Positions 1 through 9,435 are shown, counted from the first letter of the stretch. The stretch: 64,000 nt of DNA from Pedobacter mendelii (GCF_014635725.1 NZ_BMDJ01000003.1:1-64000), one strand, 5' to 3'. A program made the numbers and translations. The notes: a model not told the origin generated them from the sequence alone.

Positions 1-2421
1 ACTGGAAATACAACCATCACTATTTTTTACCGTTACCGAATAGGTACCTGATGCCAGGCCGGTAAAACTTGTAGAAGCCTGATAATTCGTGCCATCTATG
101 CTGTAAGTTAATCCAGATCCTGTCGGAGCAGTAACCGTAATACTCCCCGTTGCAGTGCTACAAGTAGGCTGAACAGCAGTTGCCGTTGGAGTAGTTGGCA
201 AACCATTAATGGTTACACTACTTGTTGAACTACAACCATTGCTATTGGTATAGGTAATTGTTGCTGTTCCAGCGGCAATACCAGTTACCAGCCCTGTATT
301 GCTCACCGTGGCAACTGCCGTATTCGAAGAAGCCCATGGAGTTGTTGTTGCGGCAGTACCAGATCCTGAAAGTTGAGTGGTACCATTTACACATGCACTC
401 GCCGTTCCTGTAATGGTTGGGGCTGCATTGATGGTTATCGTAGTGCTGGCGGTACAGCCGGTGCTATTCGTATAAGTTATCGTGGTTGTCCCAGCAGAAA
501 GGCCTGTAACTAAGCCTGTATTGCTTACGGTGGCAACGGCTATATTTGATGAGACCCAGGGATTCGTTGTGGCGGGAGTATTTGAACCTGTTAGTTGTGT
601 ACCTGCGCCACCCACACAACCAGTTGTGGGGCCTGTAATTGTTGCAGGTACACAAGAATCTGTTATTGTATATGTTGATGTGACCTGGCCATTCGTACAA
701 TTGGTTGTTTCGCCTAACGCTAAACCATTAGAGGGATTGGTAAGTGTTAAAGTAATCGTTTCATCACTTTCTGGAGAAATCAGATCAGTAAGTATCTGGA
801 TGTAAGATGCCAGGCTAATTGCGGTAGTTGCAGTACCATCGTAAGTTCCTGCAGGAATGTTAACAGTAATGTTGCCTGTAGCTGGGGTAGTGGTATAATC
901 TGTTCCCCTAGTGGCGCTACCACCTACTATAAGTTGTACTGTGGTGGCAACTGTAGTTGTACCAGTGAGCAATAACCGGGGTAAGTTTGCCGTTGGCGTG
1001 GTTTCTGGACCGGTAGCCGTTGCAGTGCTTAAGGATACAAGCGTAGATAAGGAGGTAAGACTGACGTTATCTAAAAAGTTGCCACCACCTATTCCTGCAC
1101 TGGCAGTACTTATAGCCCGGTAGCCGTAAGTTACCTTTTGTACGGAACCAGTGGTATTTCGCCAGGTACCAGTATATTGGGTCCATCCGTTCGCATCAGT
1201 CACCGTAGAAGTAATTGTGGTAGTGGCTGGGGTCGAAACAGTTCCCGTATGCGTTCCTGCGGTGGCGTTGTTATCCCGAAAACTAGCAACATCTACATCA
1301 TTAATCCTTAAGGCCATCCCATCTACACCATCTCTACCCCTATGTGCAAACGACCATGTGAAGGTTTCTCCGTTCAATACACAAATGGGTCGCTGTTCAA
1401 GCATGCCATTGGTAAAAGCATTTAATTCTGCAAAAAAAGTACCTTGCCTGGCTGGAACACCCATACCCGGGCCGTTCCATAGCTCGATAAAACTTCCATC
1501 TATAGGTGATGTTGAAGGATTTGGTGCCGCTGCCATAGCCACAGCTTCAGTCGCACTCCAGCCAGGCACGGTATTTTCCCTAGTTTGAGCGAAAGTAGAA
1601 CCAGTATAACCTTGCTCAAATCCGCCATTGGTAAAGGCACGTACGAAAGGCGAGACCGCTTCAAAGACCTGTAGTTCAGTCGGATCAAAATAGTCGTGTT
1701 GGAGATCAATAACCATGATGTAACGGGCTTTATGTACCCCTACATTTAGTTTAAGCTGCCCCCCTACGGTTGTAGTATGACCAGGAAAAACAGGACCTAA
1801 CTTTGAACCAGAAGCCCCTGGAACCGCTTCAGTTCCAGATGCTGTAACTTCACCAAATGTTCCACCACCAGCAGGATCTGTATATATTAATCGATTAAAG
1901 AGTGAACTGTTAGCATTATTGATATAATTAGCAGGATTAACATAACTACCTTGTGTAGGAACAAGAGCCGAAACCTGAGCCGCTACGGCACTTGGGAAGC
2001 TCACAAACATAAATCGTTGTACCCGAGGGAGACTTGCCCTGTCTCCAAGGGTAATGCTACTGATGAAGTAATCAGCCCCCAAATCGATCATGAACCATTC
2101 TGCATTTGTACCTGTGGAGGCATTATTGGTGTGCCCAATTGTACTAAAGTTTCCATCTACCAAATTTGAATTTGGAAGCGTCACAGCATCGAGGTTTGAT
2201 GATGAAGTAACCGTTTTACCCAGGGCTAAATTAGTCTGCGCCTGCGCGAGACCGATTTGCATGCCAAAAACTAACAAAAATAATAATGCCAGTTTTACAA
2301 AAAAACCAAACGAAGATTCGTTTTTAACAGTAAGTGGTATGTTGAGTTGAGAAACACGCGTAAATAACTGGTAGATCGATGGATCTTTTAAAGCATGTTT
2401 AGAAGGGTAAAGTTTTTTCAT
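1..2421 (-). CDS. Secreted multidomain adhesin with Ig-like and SprB-like repeats (3' part outside window)
   Basis: Open frame of 807 codons from an ATG at 2421 that runs off the window, so the C terminus is missing. Residues 1-40 form an unusually long N-region, followed by a hydrophobic stretch (about 40-58) ending in AQAQ, a probable signal peptide. Next come a discoidin (F5/8 C)-like segment (about 62-200), a segment of the type GFEQGY...VPGW...FIELWNG...FFAELNAF seen in Bacteroidota surface proteins (about 230-400), a Calx-beta-like segment, two tandem Big_2-like units and a third unit resembling SprB repeats (GTYSVTVKNSDGC). Inference: a cell-surface or secreted adhesin, probably type IX secreted, which the missing C terminus would decide. 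It is transcribed away from the PUL genes and separated from them by 1.4 kb, so it is probably unrelated in function. Confidence 0.8.
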   Translation of the reverse strand, partial: MKKLYPSKHALKDPSIYQLFTRVSQLNIPLTVKNESSFGFFVKLALLFLLVFGMQIGLAQAQTNLALGKTVTSSSNLDAVTLPNSNLVDGNFSTIGHTNNASTGTNAEWFMIDLGADYFISSITLGDRASLPRVQRFMFVSFPSAVAAQVSALVPTQGSYVNPANYINNANSSLFNRLIYTDPAGGGTFGEVTASGTEAVPGASGSKLGPVFPGHTTTVGGQLKLNVGVHKARYIMVIDLQHDYFDPTELQVFEAVSPFVRAFTNGGFEQGYTGSTFAQTRENTVPGWSATEAVAMAAAPNPSTSPIDGSFIELWNGPGMGVPARQGTFFAELNAFTNGMLEQRPICVLNGETFTWSFAHRGRDGVDGMALRINDVDVASFRDNNATAGTHTGTVSTPATTTITSTVTDANGWTQYTGTWRNTTGSVQKVTYGYRAISTASAGIGGGNFLDNVSLTSLSTLVSLSTATATGPETTPTANLPRLLLTGTTTVATTVQLIVGGSATRGTDYTTTPATGNITVNIPAGTYDGTATTAISLASYIQILTDLISPESDETITLTLTNPSNGLALGETTNCTNGQVTSTYTITDSCVPATITGPTTGCVGGAGTQLTGSNTPATTNPWVSSNIAVATVSNTGLVTGLSAGTTTITYTNSTGCTASTTITINAAPTITGTASACVNGTTQLSGSGTAATTTPWASSNTAVATVSNTGLVTGIAAGTATITYTNSNGCSSTSSVTINGLPTTPTATAVQPTCSTATGSITVTAPTGSGLTYSIDGTNYQASTSFTGLASGTYSVTVKNSDGCISS
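196..648 (-). repeat. Two tandem 76-codon Ig-like (Big_2) units inside the adhesin gene
   Basis: The units PATITGPTTGCVGGAGTQL... and PTITGTASACVNGTTQL... start 228 nt apart and both continue with PW-SSN-AVATVSNTGLVTG, then GT-TITYTNS-GC. Each has two conserved cysteines. They are near-identical in protein sequence and similar in DNA, so unit number may vary by recombination. The array probably continues beyond the window edge. Confidence 0.8.
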
Positions 2422-3118
2422 ATCTTGATTGATGAAAATGTAAAAGCATTAGTTTATTGCGTTAACGTACTAACCGGCCTTTTGGTGATCGGATGAAAAA
2501 TGAAGGAGAAACGCTTCTTAGAAGCCGTACATTTTAACGAGGAAAAAATTGGCGGATTGTAGATTTTTTTCATAGACGATGAATAAATTTTTATCAAACG
2601 AGCAGTTAGAACGACCCTTGGTTTATCTGTTTGCTTTTAAATTATTTGTGCACTTAATATTTAGCTACAGCTATTAAATAATAATTCAGAAAGAGAAAAA
2701 CTTTAAGAGTAGTTAAATTTAATTTGTAGTTTTTTAGAGGAAGAGCTAGATATTATGAAATAAAATTAATGCAGAAATTTGCAGTAGAGAATAAACAATC
2801 GACACAAAGGCATTTTCACTCCATGAAGTGCATGTTTAACTCCATGAATTAATATTTAGATTATGATCTAACTAGAAAAAGTAATTGTCAAAATATAATT
2901 TTTACATATTTGCTGTGCGTTATGATAACCGCAATTCATGTTACAAGTAAAGAAATATTAAGACTTGATAGGATTGAAATCTTTGCTTAGCGAAGCTGGC
3001 CATCAGGAAATCTATTCTTCAAAATGATTTTATTAATAATATGATTTCGATTAGACCAGTACCTAACAAAAATTACGTGTGAGAATTTTTTCTGTCTAAT
3101 CTAACTACATAGTCTTAA
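2422..3118. other. Intergenic region with no recognised gene
   Basis: A/T-rich non-coding stretch. The adhesin promoter should lie in its left part, but I see no convincing consensus. I find no RNA gene or conserved reading frame in it. Confidence 0.5.
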
Positions 3119-3365
3119 ATGGATATACTAAAAAAGTGGTATAACTGGACTAGAGAAATATGTGAGCTATATGAAGAGAAAAAAATATAAGCCCAGGAAA
3201 TCCAGCTCAAGACATTATAGAAAGAGTAATACAGCTTGGTTACCAAGATACATATCCTACATTATCAGATGGACGGGAGAGGTATAAAATGTCCATTGGT
3301 AATAAAAAGGAAAAAAAGTATTACAAACCTGATAGTTCGATTAATATTTCTCGAAAACAGGGTTC
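3119..3365 (+). pseudogene. Possible frameshifted remnant of a small hypothetical gene
   Basis: An ATG at 3119 opens MDILKKWYNWTREICELYEEK and stops at 3190. A second frame starting in the seven-A run at about 3178-3184 continues RNISPGNPAQDIIERV (first residues approximate at the slip) and stays open to 3414 with a protein-like composition (IERVIQLGYQDTYPTLSDGR). Joining the two frames by one slip in the A run gives about 80 residues before the sequence runs into the REP-like repeat. I do not recognise the family. It could be a decayed gene, a slippage-dependent gene or chance. Confidence 0.25.
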
Positions 3366-3470
3366 CAAGCACCGTCTACGGCATGGTGAGGCACGAAGCA
3401 ATCCATTTAGGTAAGATAGATTGCTTCAGCTTGCACAACTCCAGCTTAGCAATGACGACCACTCTTATAA
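3366..3470. repeat. REP-like extragenic palindromic element
   Basis: Contains GAAGCAATC (3395-3403) and its exact complement GATTGCTTC (3419-3427) flanked by CGTC...GAGGCACGAAG and AGCAATGACG motifs. Such units occur repeatedly between genes in Sphingobacteriaceae genomes, as I recall. It is non-coding; the open frame that crosses it is fortuitous. Confidence 0.6.
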
Positions 3471-3587
3471 AATGCTCTCATCTATACTATAAAAGGCATC
3501 TTAATAATCAAACTCCCAGGTTTGTAGATAAAATACAAATAACCATAATCTTTGGTCGATGGTTCGAACCAAGCTGGGTTAATAAGT

Positions 3588-3720
3588 AAAAAGAGGCTGT
3601 CTCATAAATCAATTTATCTTCGAATCTTGTCACGTTGAGCTTGTCGAAACGCCTAAAAAGGCAGTTTTTTCAAGTCCTAGACAGGATGACATTTTTTATT
3701 AATGATACAACCTCTTTTTT
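3588..3720. repeat. MITE-like element with 22-bp imperfect terminal inverted repeats
   Basis: The left end AAAAAGAGGCTGTCTCATAAAT (given as two parts: AAAAAGAGG, CTGTCTCATAAAT; 3588-3609) matches the reverse complement of the right end at 3698-3719 in about 19 of 22 positions. The 90-bp core holds GTCACGTTGAGCTTGTCGAA, a string I associate with dispersed repeats in this family, and has no coding capacity. The ends (A run then GAGG, and CCTC then T run) also let the transcript fold as a long hairpin, so the element could act as a terminator in both directions. Confidence 0.6.
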
Positions 3721-3792
3721 AAACTTTTATCAAAAATTTAAATCACTTTTAAAGTTTAATAATAAAGATATTACAACTTACCAATTCCAAAT

Positions 3793-3812
3793 TTTAGCTT
3801 TCAAAAGCTAAA
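3793..3812 (-). terminator. Hairpin downstream of uxuA
   Basis: TTTAGCTTT pairs with AAAGCTAAA around a 2-nt centre (in practice an 8-bp stem with a 4-nt loop), 66 nt after the uxuA stop on the minus strand. The T tract is short, so this is a weak candidate for ending the symporter-GH28-uxuA transcript. The MITE-like element further on could serve as backup. Confidence 0.4.
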
Positions 3813-3877
3813 TATTTTAATTTTTTCCTAAAAGCTACTAAATACAATTCTTCTGATATTTACAGCAGGATTAAATT

Positions 3878-5053
3878 TTAATAATTTCCGGTTACGCCGA
3901 TTTCAAGTCCGCGGAGTTCTGCCAACCCTCTTAAACGTCCAATAGCAGAATAACCCGGATTTGTTTGCTTTTTCAAATCATCTAACATTTGGTGACCATG
4001 ATCGGGCCGAAAAGGAATTGATTCTTCTCGTAAAGCATTTTCTTCTGATAAGGCCTTCATAATTTCGTACATGTTCACATCACCGCCTAAATGGTCGGCT
4101 TCGTAAAAACTTCCATCTTCATCTTTGGTTACATTACGTAAATGAGCAAAATAAACTCTTTCCTTAACAACTTTAAAGATTGCTAAAGCATTATTATCTA
4201 CTCCTGCACCTAGAGAACCTGTGCAAAAACAAACCCCATTAAAAGGTTGGTTTACATGCTGAAGGATATAATTAAAATCATCTATCGTACTTGCAATTCT
4301 TGGCAAACCTAAAATAGGATATGGAGGATCATCTGGATGAATTGTCATTTTAATGCCTTCGCTTTCACAAACATCTGCAATAGACGATAGGAAATAAACC
4401 AAGTTTTCCCTCAAGCCATCAAAACCAATTTTTTTATACTCGGTAATGCTGTTTCGCAGGGTTTCCAATTCGATTTCTTTCTCATTAGGAATACCCATTA
4501 AAACGTTTATCTGCAAATCTTTTAGCTCCTGCTGATTTAATGTAGCAAACTTGTCTTTCGCCCGGTTTAAAATAGATTCAGAATAATCCAACTCCGCTTC
4601 ATCTCTTTTTAAAATATATAAATCGAAAATTGCCAAGTCTATCCAATTAAAATATAGGGCTTTGGAACCATCTCTCATTTCTAAATCCAGTTGTGTACGT
4701 GTCCAATCCAACACTGGCATAAAGTTATAGCAAACTGTTTTTATACCACATTGCGATAAGTTTTGAAGCGATTTTTTGTACTTTTCGATATATTCGTCTG
4801 CGTTAGCAGCACGGGTTTTAATGGCTTCATGCACAGGAACGCTTTCTACAACAGACCATGTTAAACCAGCAGTTTCGATAATAGATTTACGCTCTAAAAT
4901 ATCGTTTACCGGCCAAATTTCGCCATGTGCAATGTGGTGTAGTGCGGTAACAATTCCGGTAGCACCAGCTTGTTTTACATCCTTTAAACTAACAGGATCA
5001 TTTGGCCCATACCAGCGCCAAGTTTGTTCTAATTTTTTATATTCAGTTTTCAT
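3878..5053 (-). CDS. uxuA: Mannonate dehydratase
   Basis: Cytoplasmic enzyme converting D-mannonate to 2-keto-3-deoxygluconate in the glucuronate branch of uronate breakdown. The protein begins MKTEYKKLEQTWRWYGPNDP, the usual UxuA N terminus, and contains GATGIVTALHHIAHGEIWP, the TIHPDDPP metal-site segment, CFCTGSLGAG and a C-terminal FRPDHGHQML. I chose the ATG at 5053 (391 aa). An upstream in-frame ATG at 5092 would add 13 residues that look like leader sequence rather than protein. It is the last gene of an operon after a GH28 and a symporter. It fits with GH28 and inositol oxygenase as the intracellular sink for uronates, but uxaC, uxuB, kdgK and kdgA are not in the window. Confidence 0.93.
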   Translation of the reverse strand: MKTEYKKLEQTWRWYGPNDPVSLKDVKQAGATGIVTALHHIAHGEIWPVNDILERKSIIETAGLTWSVVESVPVHEAIKTRAANADEYIEKYKKSLQNLSQCGIKTVCYNFMPVLDWTRTQLDLEMRDGSKALYFNWIDLAIFDLYILKRDEAELDYSESILNRAKDKFATLNQQELKDLQINVLMGIPNEKEIELETLRNSITEYKKIGFDGLRENLVYFLSSIADVCESEGIKMTIHPDDPPYPILGLPRIASTIDDFNYILQHVNQPFNGVCFCTGSLGAGVDNNALAIFKVVKERVYFAHLRNVTKDEDGSFYEADHLGGDVNMYEIMKALSEENALREESIPFRPDHGHQMLDDLKKQTNPGYSAIGRLRGLAELRGLEIGVTGNY

Positions 5054-5103
5054 AAATTTAAATTGAGGATGGAAATTATACAAAAAATCCAAATAAATTT
5101 TTG

Positions 5104-6519
5104 TTAAAATGTACTGTTGGTTTCCTGAAAATTTACCGTTCTAAGTTTAGCAACATTTTTTTGTTCAATTGCTTTTCCGGCATAACTAGGTTTTTTTAAA
5201 CCCCAAATTACTTCGCTGTTTAGCAAATTAATGTTTCCTGTATTTTCAAAATAAAAACCAGCAATAGGACTTTTTACCAACCCTTCTACATTGCTTGGAC
5301 GGCGATCGTAAACGCCACCGCTCACATTGGTTGTTTTGTTAACCGTAACACTAACCTGGTCAAAATTAATGTTAAAAATCTTATCCTGACTTTCGCCACT
5401 AATGTAAACGCCACTTTCTCCTGTACAGCGAATATTGCTAAAATAAATATTTTTTACTGCACCAACTTTACCTTTTGTTTGTCCTTTTGGTAAGCGCCAT
5501 CCGGCATCTTTATTATTTGCCGTTGCACGTGGATACGCGGTTATGTAAATAGGTTCTGCTTTTCCCCACCAAACATCACTAAAAAGTTTCGATTCGATAA
5601 TCAAGTTAGAAAAAGTAACGTCGCTAACTGTTCCTTCATCCCTGTTTTGAATGCCAATACCCCTATTACTGTTTCTAATATTGCAATTGTTAATTAGCAC
5701 GTTACTAATTCTATCCATATTTTCGGAGCCTATTTTAATGGCACAAGAACTTGAAGTCATGGTGCAGTTGCTAATCACAATATTTTCGCATGCGCCATAT
5801 TCTTCAAACTCGCGTCGGTTTTTTAGGCATATACAATCATCTCCCGATTCGATATAGCAATTTGTAATTCTAACGTTTTTACTGTGGTCGAGATCAATTC
5901 CGTCGCTGTTTCTAATTTTTATGCTATTAAGCAGGGTAATATTCGAAATGGAAACGTCATCACAACCAATAAGATGGATAGTCCAATAAGCAGAATTTTG
6001 AAAGGTAACACCATCTATATTAAGTTTTTTACATCCAATTAGTGTTAGCAAATGCGGACGAGGATCGATAACATTAAAAGGCTTTAACACATAAGAATCA
6101 GATAATTCATCGCCCATGAAAGAAATGCCGTTGCCATCAATTATTCCGGTGCCGGTAATGCTCACCTGCTCCAGTTTTTCTCCGCCTATCCAAATGGTTC
6201 CTTCGCCTTTATTTTCGCGGAATGCACTTTTTGTATAAATGCTTTCATCAGCGCTAGCCAATATTTTTGCGCCACCCTCTACTCTTAATTCTACAAAAGA
6301 TTTTAAATCGAATGGTCCTGCCAGAAAAACATGCCCTGCAGGTACAAGTACTTGTCCACCACCCGCTGCCGAGCAAGCGTTTATGGCTTTTTGAATGGCG
6401 GAGGCATCATTGGTTTTACCATCGCCAACGGCTCCATAATTTTTGATGTTAAATTTTTGTTGTGCAAATACATTTAAAGAAAGTAGGAGTGCTAATGTAA
6501 TAAGTACTTTAATTTTCAT
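5104..6519 (-). CDS. GH28 family glycosidase (polygalacturonase-like), secreted
   Basis: A right-handed beta-helix enzyme of the pectin-acting GH28 family. MKIKVLITLALLLSLNVFA is a clear signal peptide, so I start at 6519. The ATG at 6540 would add seven residues (MNQYQYR), and residue numbers below count from it. KNYGAVGDGKTNDASAIQKA is the standard family N terminus, and the catalytic motifs are NSDGID (211-216), GDDC (233-236), SSCAIKIGS (264-272) and RGIGIQ (293-298). The classical GHG histidine motif is replaced by an AIKIG type, as in exo-acting and rhamnogalacturonan-type members, so I infer exo-galacturonidase activity on pectic side chains. It lies between the symporter and uxuA in one operon. 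Confidence 0.88.
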   Translation of the reverse strand: MKIKVLITLALLLSLNVFAQQKFNIKNYGAVGDGKTNDASAIQKAINACSAAGGGQVLVPAGHVFLAGPFDLKSFVELRVEGGAKILASADESIYTKSAFRENKGEGTIWIGGEKLEQVSITGTGIIDGNGISFMGDELSDSYVLKPFNVIDPRPHLLTLIGCKKLNIDGVTFQNSAYWTIHLIGCDDVSISNITLLNSIKIRNSDGIDLDHSKNVRITNCYIESGDDCICLKNRREFEEYGACENIVISNCTMTSSSCAIKIGSENMDRISNVLINNCNIRNSNRGIGIQNRDEGTVSDVTFSNLIIESKLFSDVWWGKAEPIYITAYPRATANNKDAGWRLPKGQTKGKVGAVKNIYFSNIRCTGESGVYISGESQDKIFNINFDQVSVTVNKTTNVSGGVYDRRPSNVEGLVKSPIAGFYFENTGNINLLNSEVIWGLKKPSYAGKAIEQKNVAKLRTVNFQETNSTF

Positions 6520-6674
6520 TCTATATTGGTATTGGTTCATTTTGTGTAAAACGCTTCATCAATTTATATTCATTTAATGCAAATTATTGTTTTTGTTGGA
6601 GCTAATTTGCATTTGAATTAGCAATGTTACTATGATGTAGGCTAGTTGACTCTTCATTTAACATCTTCAATCTG

Positions 6675-8303
6675 CTACCAGAAAACGGTATAAAGAGCTG
6701 CTAAAATGCCACAAATTATAACTGATGAAACCGCAAATGCTGGTGTTACTTTAAACATACTTCTATCAATTTCCAATCCTTGCTCGTTATTTTTACTTTT
6801 CGGATCGGTAAGGGTTACAGCAACCATAATAATTATAATGATTACAAAAACCCACGACATTCTATTTAAAAAAGGAATATCCGCAATAAAGCCATTACTT
6901 AAAACTGGTAAAAACTTAAGGAAAATTGATAATGGGATGGTTAGCAAAGCAGCAGCAAGTGCTGCCCTTGAAGTAGTTCTTTTCCAGAAAAAGCCTAGCA
7001 AAAAGATAGCAAATACGCCTGGTGATATGAAACCAACGTATTCCTGAATGAATTGATAGACCTGATCAAAACTTCTTAAAGCTGGAGCCACAACGATTGC
7101 AATAAGTGATGCCACCACAACCGACCAACGACCAACAGAAACTAGTTTCTTTTCGGTTGCTTCTGGCTTAATATACTTTTTATAAATATCTAATGTGAAT
7201 ATAGTTGCAATACTGTTTGATTTTCCGGCCAGTGATGCAACAATTGCAGCTGTTAGTGCGGCAAATGCCATTCCCTTAATCCCTGTTGGCAATAAATTCA
7301 TCAAAACCGGATAAGCATGATCGGGTTTAACAATTCCATTAGAATCGAGCATTTCTGCCTGAAAATAACCCCGTTGATAAAGCACATAAGCAGCAATACC
7401 TGGTATAACTACAATTACTGGAATAAGCAATTTTAAAAAGGCTGCAAATAACAATCCGCTTCTTCCTGTTTTCAAATCGGCACCCAGTGCTCGTTGCACA
7501 ATATATTGATTACAACCCCAATAATTTAAGTTATTGATCCATAAGCCACCAACAAGAACCGCTATGCCTGGTAATTCATTATAAAACTTATCACCCTTGT
7601 TAAAAATCATGTGGAAATGATCAGATGCCTCGGTACGTAAAAGTGGAAGCGCACCAAGAACAGTTTGTGTATCCAGTTTTTCGGAAACCAACTTTAACGC
7701 CATATAGCAGGTAATTAAACCACCAACTACCAACACAACTACCTGAATTACATCAGTATAGCCAATTACTTTCATGCCGCCGAGCGTAATAATCGCCGAA
7801 AAAATAGCCAGAAATATTATACAAGTACTAAATGGAATACCGGTAATGGTTTCAATTGCGATTGCACCAAGAAAAAATATCGAAGTTAAATTGACAAAAA
7901 CATATACAAGAAGCCAAAAAACTGCCATCAATGTGCTAACTGTATTATTATAACGTGTAGATAGAAATTGGGGCATGGTATAAATTTTGTTCTTCAGGTA
8001 AATTGGAAGAAAATAAACCGCAACAATGATGAGTGTTGCTGCAGCCATCCACTCATAACTAGCAATTGCAAGCCCCATTGCAAAACCCGAACCGGACATA
8101 CCAATGAAATGTTCTGCAGAAATGTTAGATGCAATAATAGATGCACCTATAGCCCACCAAGTAAGAGAACCTTCGGCCAAAAAATAATCTTTGGTATCGG
8201 TCTGTTTATTTTTCTTACTGCGATAAACCCAATATCCGTAAGCAGAAACAATGATAAAATATATAAAAAAGACTGCACAATCGAGTGCGGAAAGGTGGTT
8301 CAT
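6675..8303 (-). CDS. Sodium:solute symporter (SSS/SGLT family)
   Basis: Inner-membrane Na+-coupled importer of 542 aa with about 13-14 hydrophobic segments. Family features visible include an early TKDYFLAEGSLTWWAIGAS, ISAEHFIGMSGSGFAMG, YTMPQFLSTRYN, and GLWINNLNYWGCNQYIVQRALGA, here shortened to its first 20 residues GLWINNLNYWGCNQYIVQRA, which is the sugar-symporter signature. It is the first gene of the operon with GH28 and uxuA and is preceded by a LacI-type operator. The context suggests uptake of a uronic acid, or of inositol given the inositol oxygenase across the divergent region. Specificity cannot be read from the sequence. Confidence 0.9.
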   Translation of the reverse strand: MNHLSALDCAVFFIYFIIVSAYGYWVYRSKKNKQTDTKDYFLAEGSLTWWAIGASIIASNISAEHFIGMSGSGFAMGLAIASYEWMAAATLIIVAVYFLPIYLKNKIYTMPQFLSTRYNNTVSTLMAVFWLLVYVFVNLTSIFFLGAIAIETITGIPFSTCIIFLAIFSAIITLGGMKVIGYTDVIQVVVLVVGGLITCYMALKLVSEKLDTQTVLGALPLLRTEASDHFHMIFNKGDKFYNELPGIAVLVGGLWINNLNYWGCNQYIVQRALGADLKTGRSGLLFAAFLKLLIPVIVVIPGIAAYVLYQRGYFQAEMLDSNGIVKPDHAYPVLMNLLPTGIKGMAFAALTAAIVASLAGKSNSIATIFTLDIYKKYIKPEATEKKLVSVGRWSVVVASLIAIVVAPALRSFDQVYQFIQEYVGFISPGVFAIFLLGFFWKRTTSRAALAAALLTIPLSIFLKFLPVLSNGFIADIPFLNRMSWVFVIIIIIMVAVTLTDPKSKNNEQGLEIDRSMFKVTPAFAVSSVIICGILAALYTVFW

Positions 8304-8378
8304 AGAAAAAGTTATATTTGGTTTTTTTTTAAAAATCAGAAAAAATACTAACGTTAGCAGCTTTATACTTTTATTTAA

Positions 8379-8398
8379 TTACGTAAACGTTTTCGAAT
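8379..8398 (-). promoter_or_regulatory. LacI-type operator before the symporter-GH28-uxuA operon (site 1)
   Basis: On the minus strand the site reads ATTCGAAAACGTTTACGTAA, with a central CG and 7 of 10 symmetric pairs. It ends about 75 nt before the symporter ATG and shares AAWCGTTTAMGTAAWT with three other sites in this window, all in the same orientation to their genes. Confidence 0.65.
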
Positions 8399-8427
8399 AA
8401 CCCGAAAAAAAAATATCAATAAAATAA

Positions 8428-9435
8428 TTAGCAGCCTGTAGATGCCCTTTTAATGAGGGATGATTTTAATACAATATTCTGATCATCATCAATACCTCTT
8501 TTATTCAAAATTTTAAATAGACATTTTGCTGCCTCATTTCCAATTTCAAACGCGGGTTGCGTTATAGTTGTGAGCGATGGATTAAGTAATTTAGCCGAAC
8601 TCATGTTAGAAAAACTAAGGATTTTTACATCCTTAGGTATCTGAAGCTGCAAATAATTACAGGCTAAATAAGCCGGTATAATAAATTCTTCTATTGATGA
8701 GAATAGTGCGTCTGGATATTGGTCTTGAAAAAGTTTCTTTATATTATCCAAATTTACATCTTCATCTTCACTATAATTTAGCACCAAATTTTCATCATAG
8801 CTAATTCCATGAGCATTCAAAGCATCTTTGTACCCAGAGAACCTTGCTCTTCCGGCAGGAAGATTTCCCAATCCATACAGGTAAGCAATTTTTAAACAGC
8901 CACATTTAATAAGGTGTTCGGTAGCCGTAAAGGAAATCTGATAATCATCTGTTGTTATCTTAAAGGCATCCAAAGATTCGTAGACACGATCAAAAAATAC
9001 AAGCGGTATTTTCTTTACCAAATCCCTATAGTAATCGCTGTTGTATTCATTACTCGATACAGATGTTAAAATCCCATCCACTCTGCCATTAAGCAAACTG
9101 TTGGTAAATGACATTTCCATTTCGGTATCTTCATGAGTTTGGTAAATTAGCACATGGTGGCCGTATTTCCTGGCAATCTCCTCAATACCCTTAATAGCCA
9201 ATGAGAAAAAATTATTTGCTATACAAGGTATAATTACAGCGATGGTTTTAGTTTTATTGCTTCTTAAATTACTTGCCGCAGGATTTGGCGTATAATTGAG
9301 TTCTTTTGCAAGCGACAAAACTCTGTTTTTTGTTTTTAAGCTAATTTCATAGCTATCATTTAACGCCTTTGAAACTGTTGCAATAGAAATATTCAACTCC
9401 TGCGCAAGCCTTTTGATATTTACCTCTCCCGACAT
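8428..9435 (-). CDS. LacI family transcriptional regulator
   Basis: Full-length 335-aa LacI-type protein. An N-terminal helix-turn-helix (IKRLAQELNISIATVSKALN) with hinge helix (TPNPAASNLRSNKT) is followed by a periplasmic-binding-protein-like effector domain (TIAVIIPCIANNFFSLAIKG, VDGILTSVSS, PLVFFDRV, SFSNMSSAKLLNPSLTTITQ). It is encoded between the uxuA and inositol oxygenase operons and diverges from the latter. Four near-identical palindromic sites in promoter regions of the window (8379, 9812, 30927, 47428) have the central CG expected for this family, so I infer this protein binds them. The effector may be a uronate or another intermediate released by the locus. Confidence 0.93.
   Translation of the reverse strand: MSGEVNIKRLAQELNISIATVSKALNDSYEISLKTKNRVLSLAKELNYTPNPAASNLRSNKTKTIAVIIPCIANNFFSLAIKGIEEIARKYGHHVLIYQTHEDTEMEMSFTNSLLNGRVDGILTSVSSNEYNSDYYRDLVKKIPLVFFDRVYESLDAFKITTDDYQISFTATEHLIKCGCLKIAYLYGLGNLPAGRARFSGYKDALNAHGISYDENLVLNYSEDEDVNLDNIKKLFQDQYPDALFSSIEEFIIPAYLACNYLQLQIPKDVKILSFSNMSSAKLLNPSLTTITQPAFEIGNEAAKCLFKILNKRGIDDDQNIVLKSSLIKRASTGC

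Noticed and set aside
196..648. Regularly spaced repeats that could suggest a CRISPR array
   Set aside because: Repeat period is 228 nt, the copies are coding and similar along their whole length, and there are no short spacers.
482..1588. Several plus-strand open frames (482-805, 911-1123, 1151-1588)
   Set aside because: They lie opposite the repetitive adhesin gene, which is open through the whole stretch on the minus strand. Low-complexity V/T/P-rich translation is a by-product.
3236..3589. 117-aa plus-strand open frame
   Set aside because: It crosses the REP-like element and has no domain-like pattern. The alternative frame at 3119-3365 looks more protein-like.
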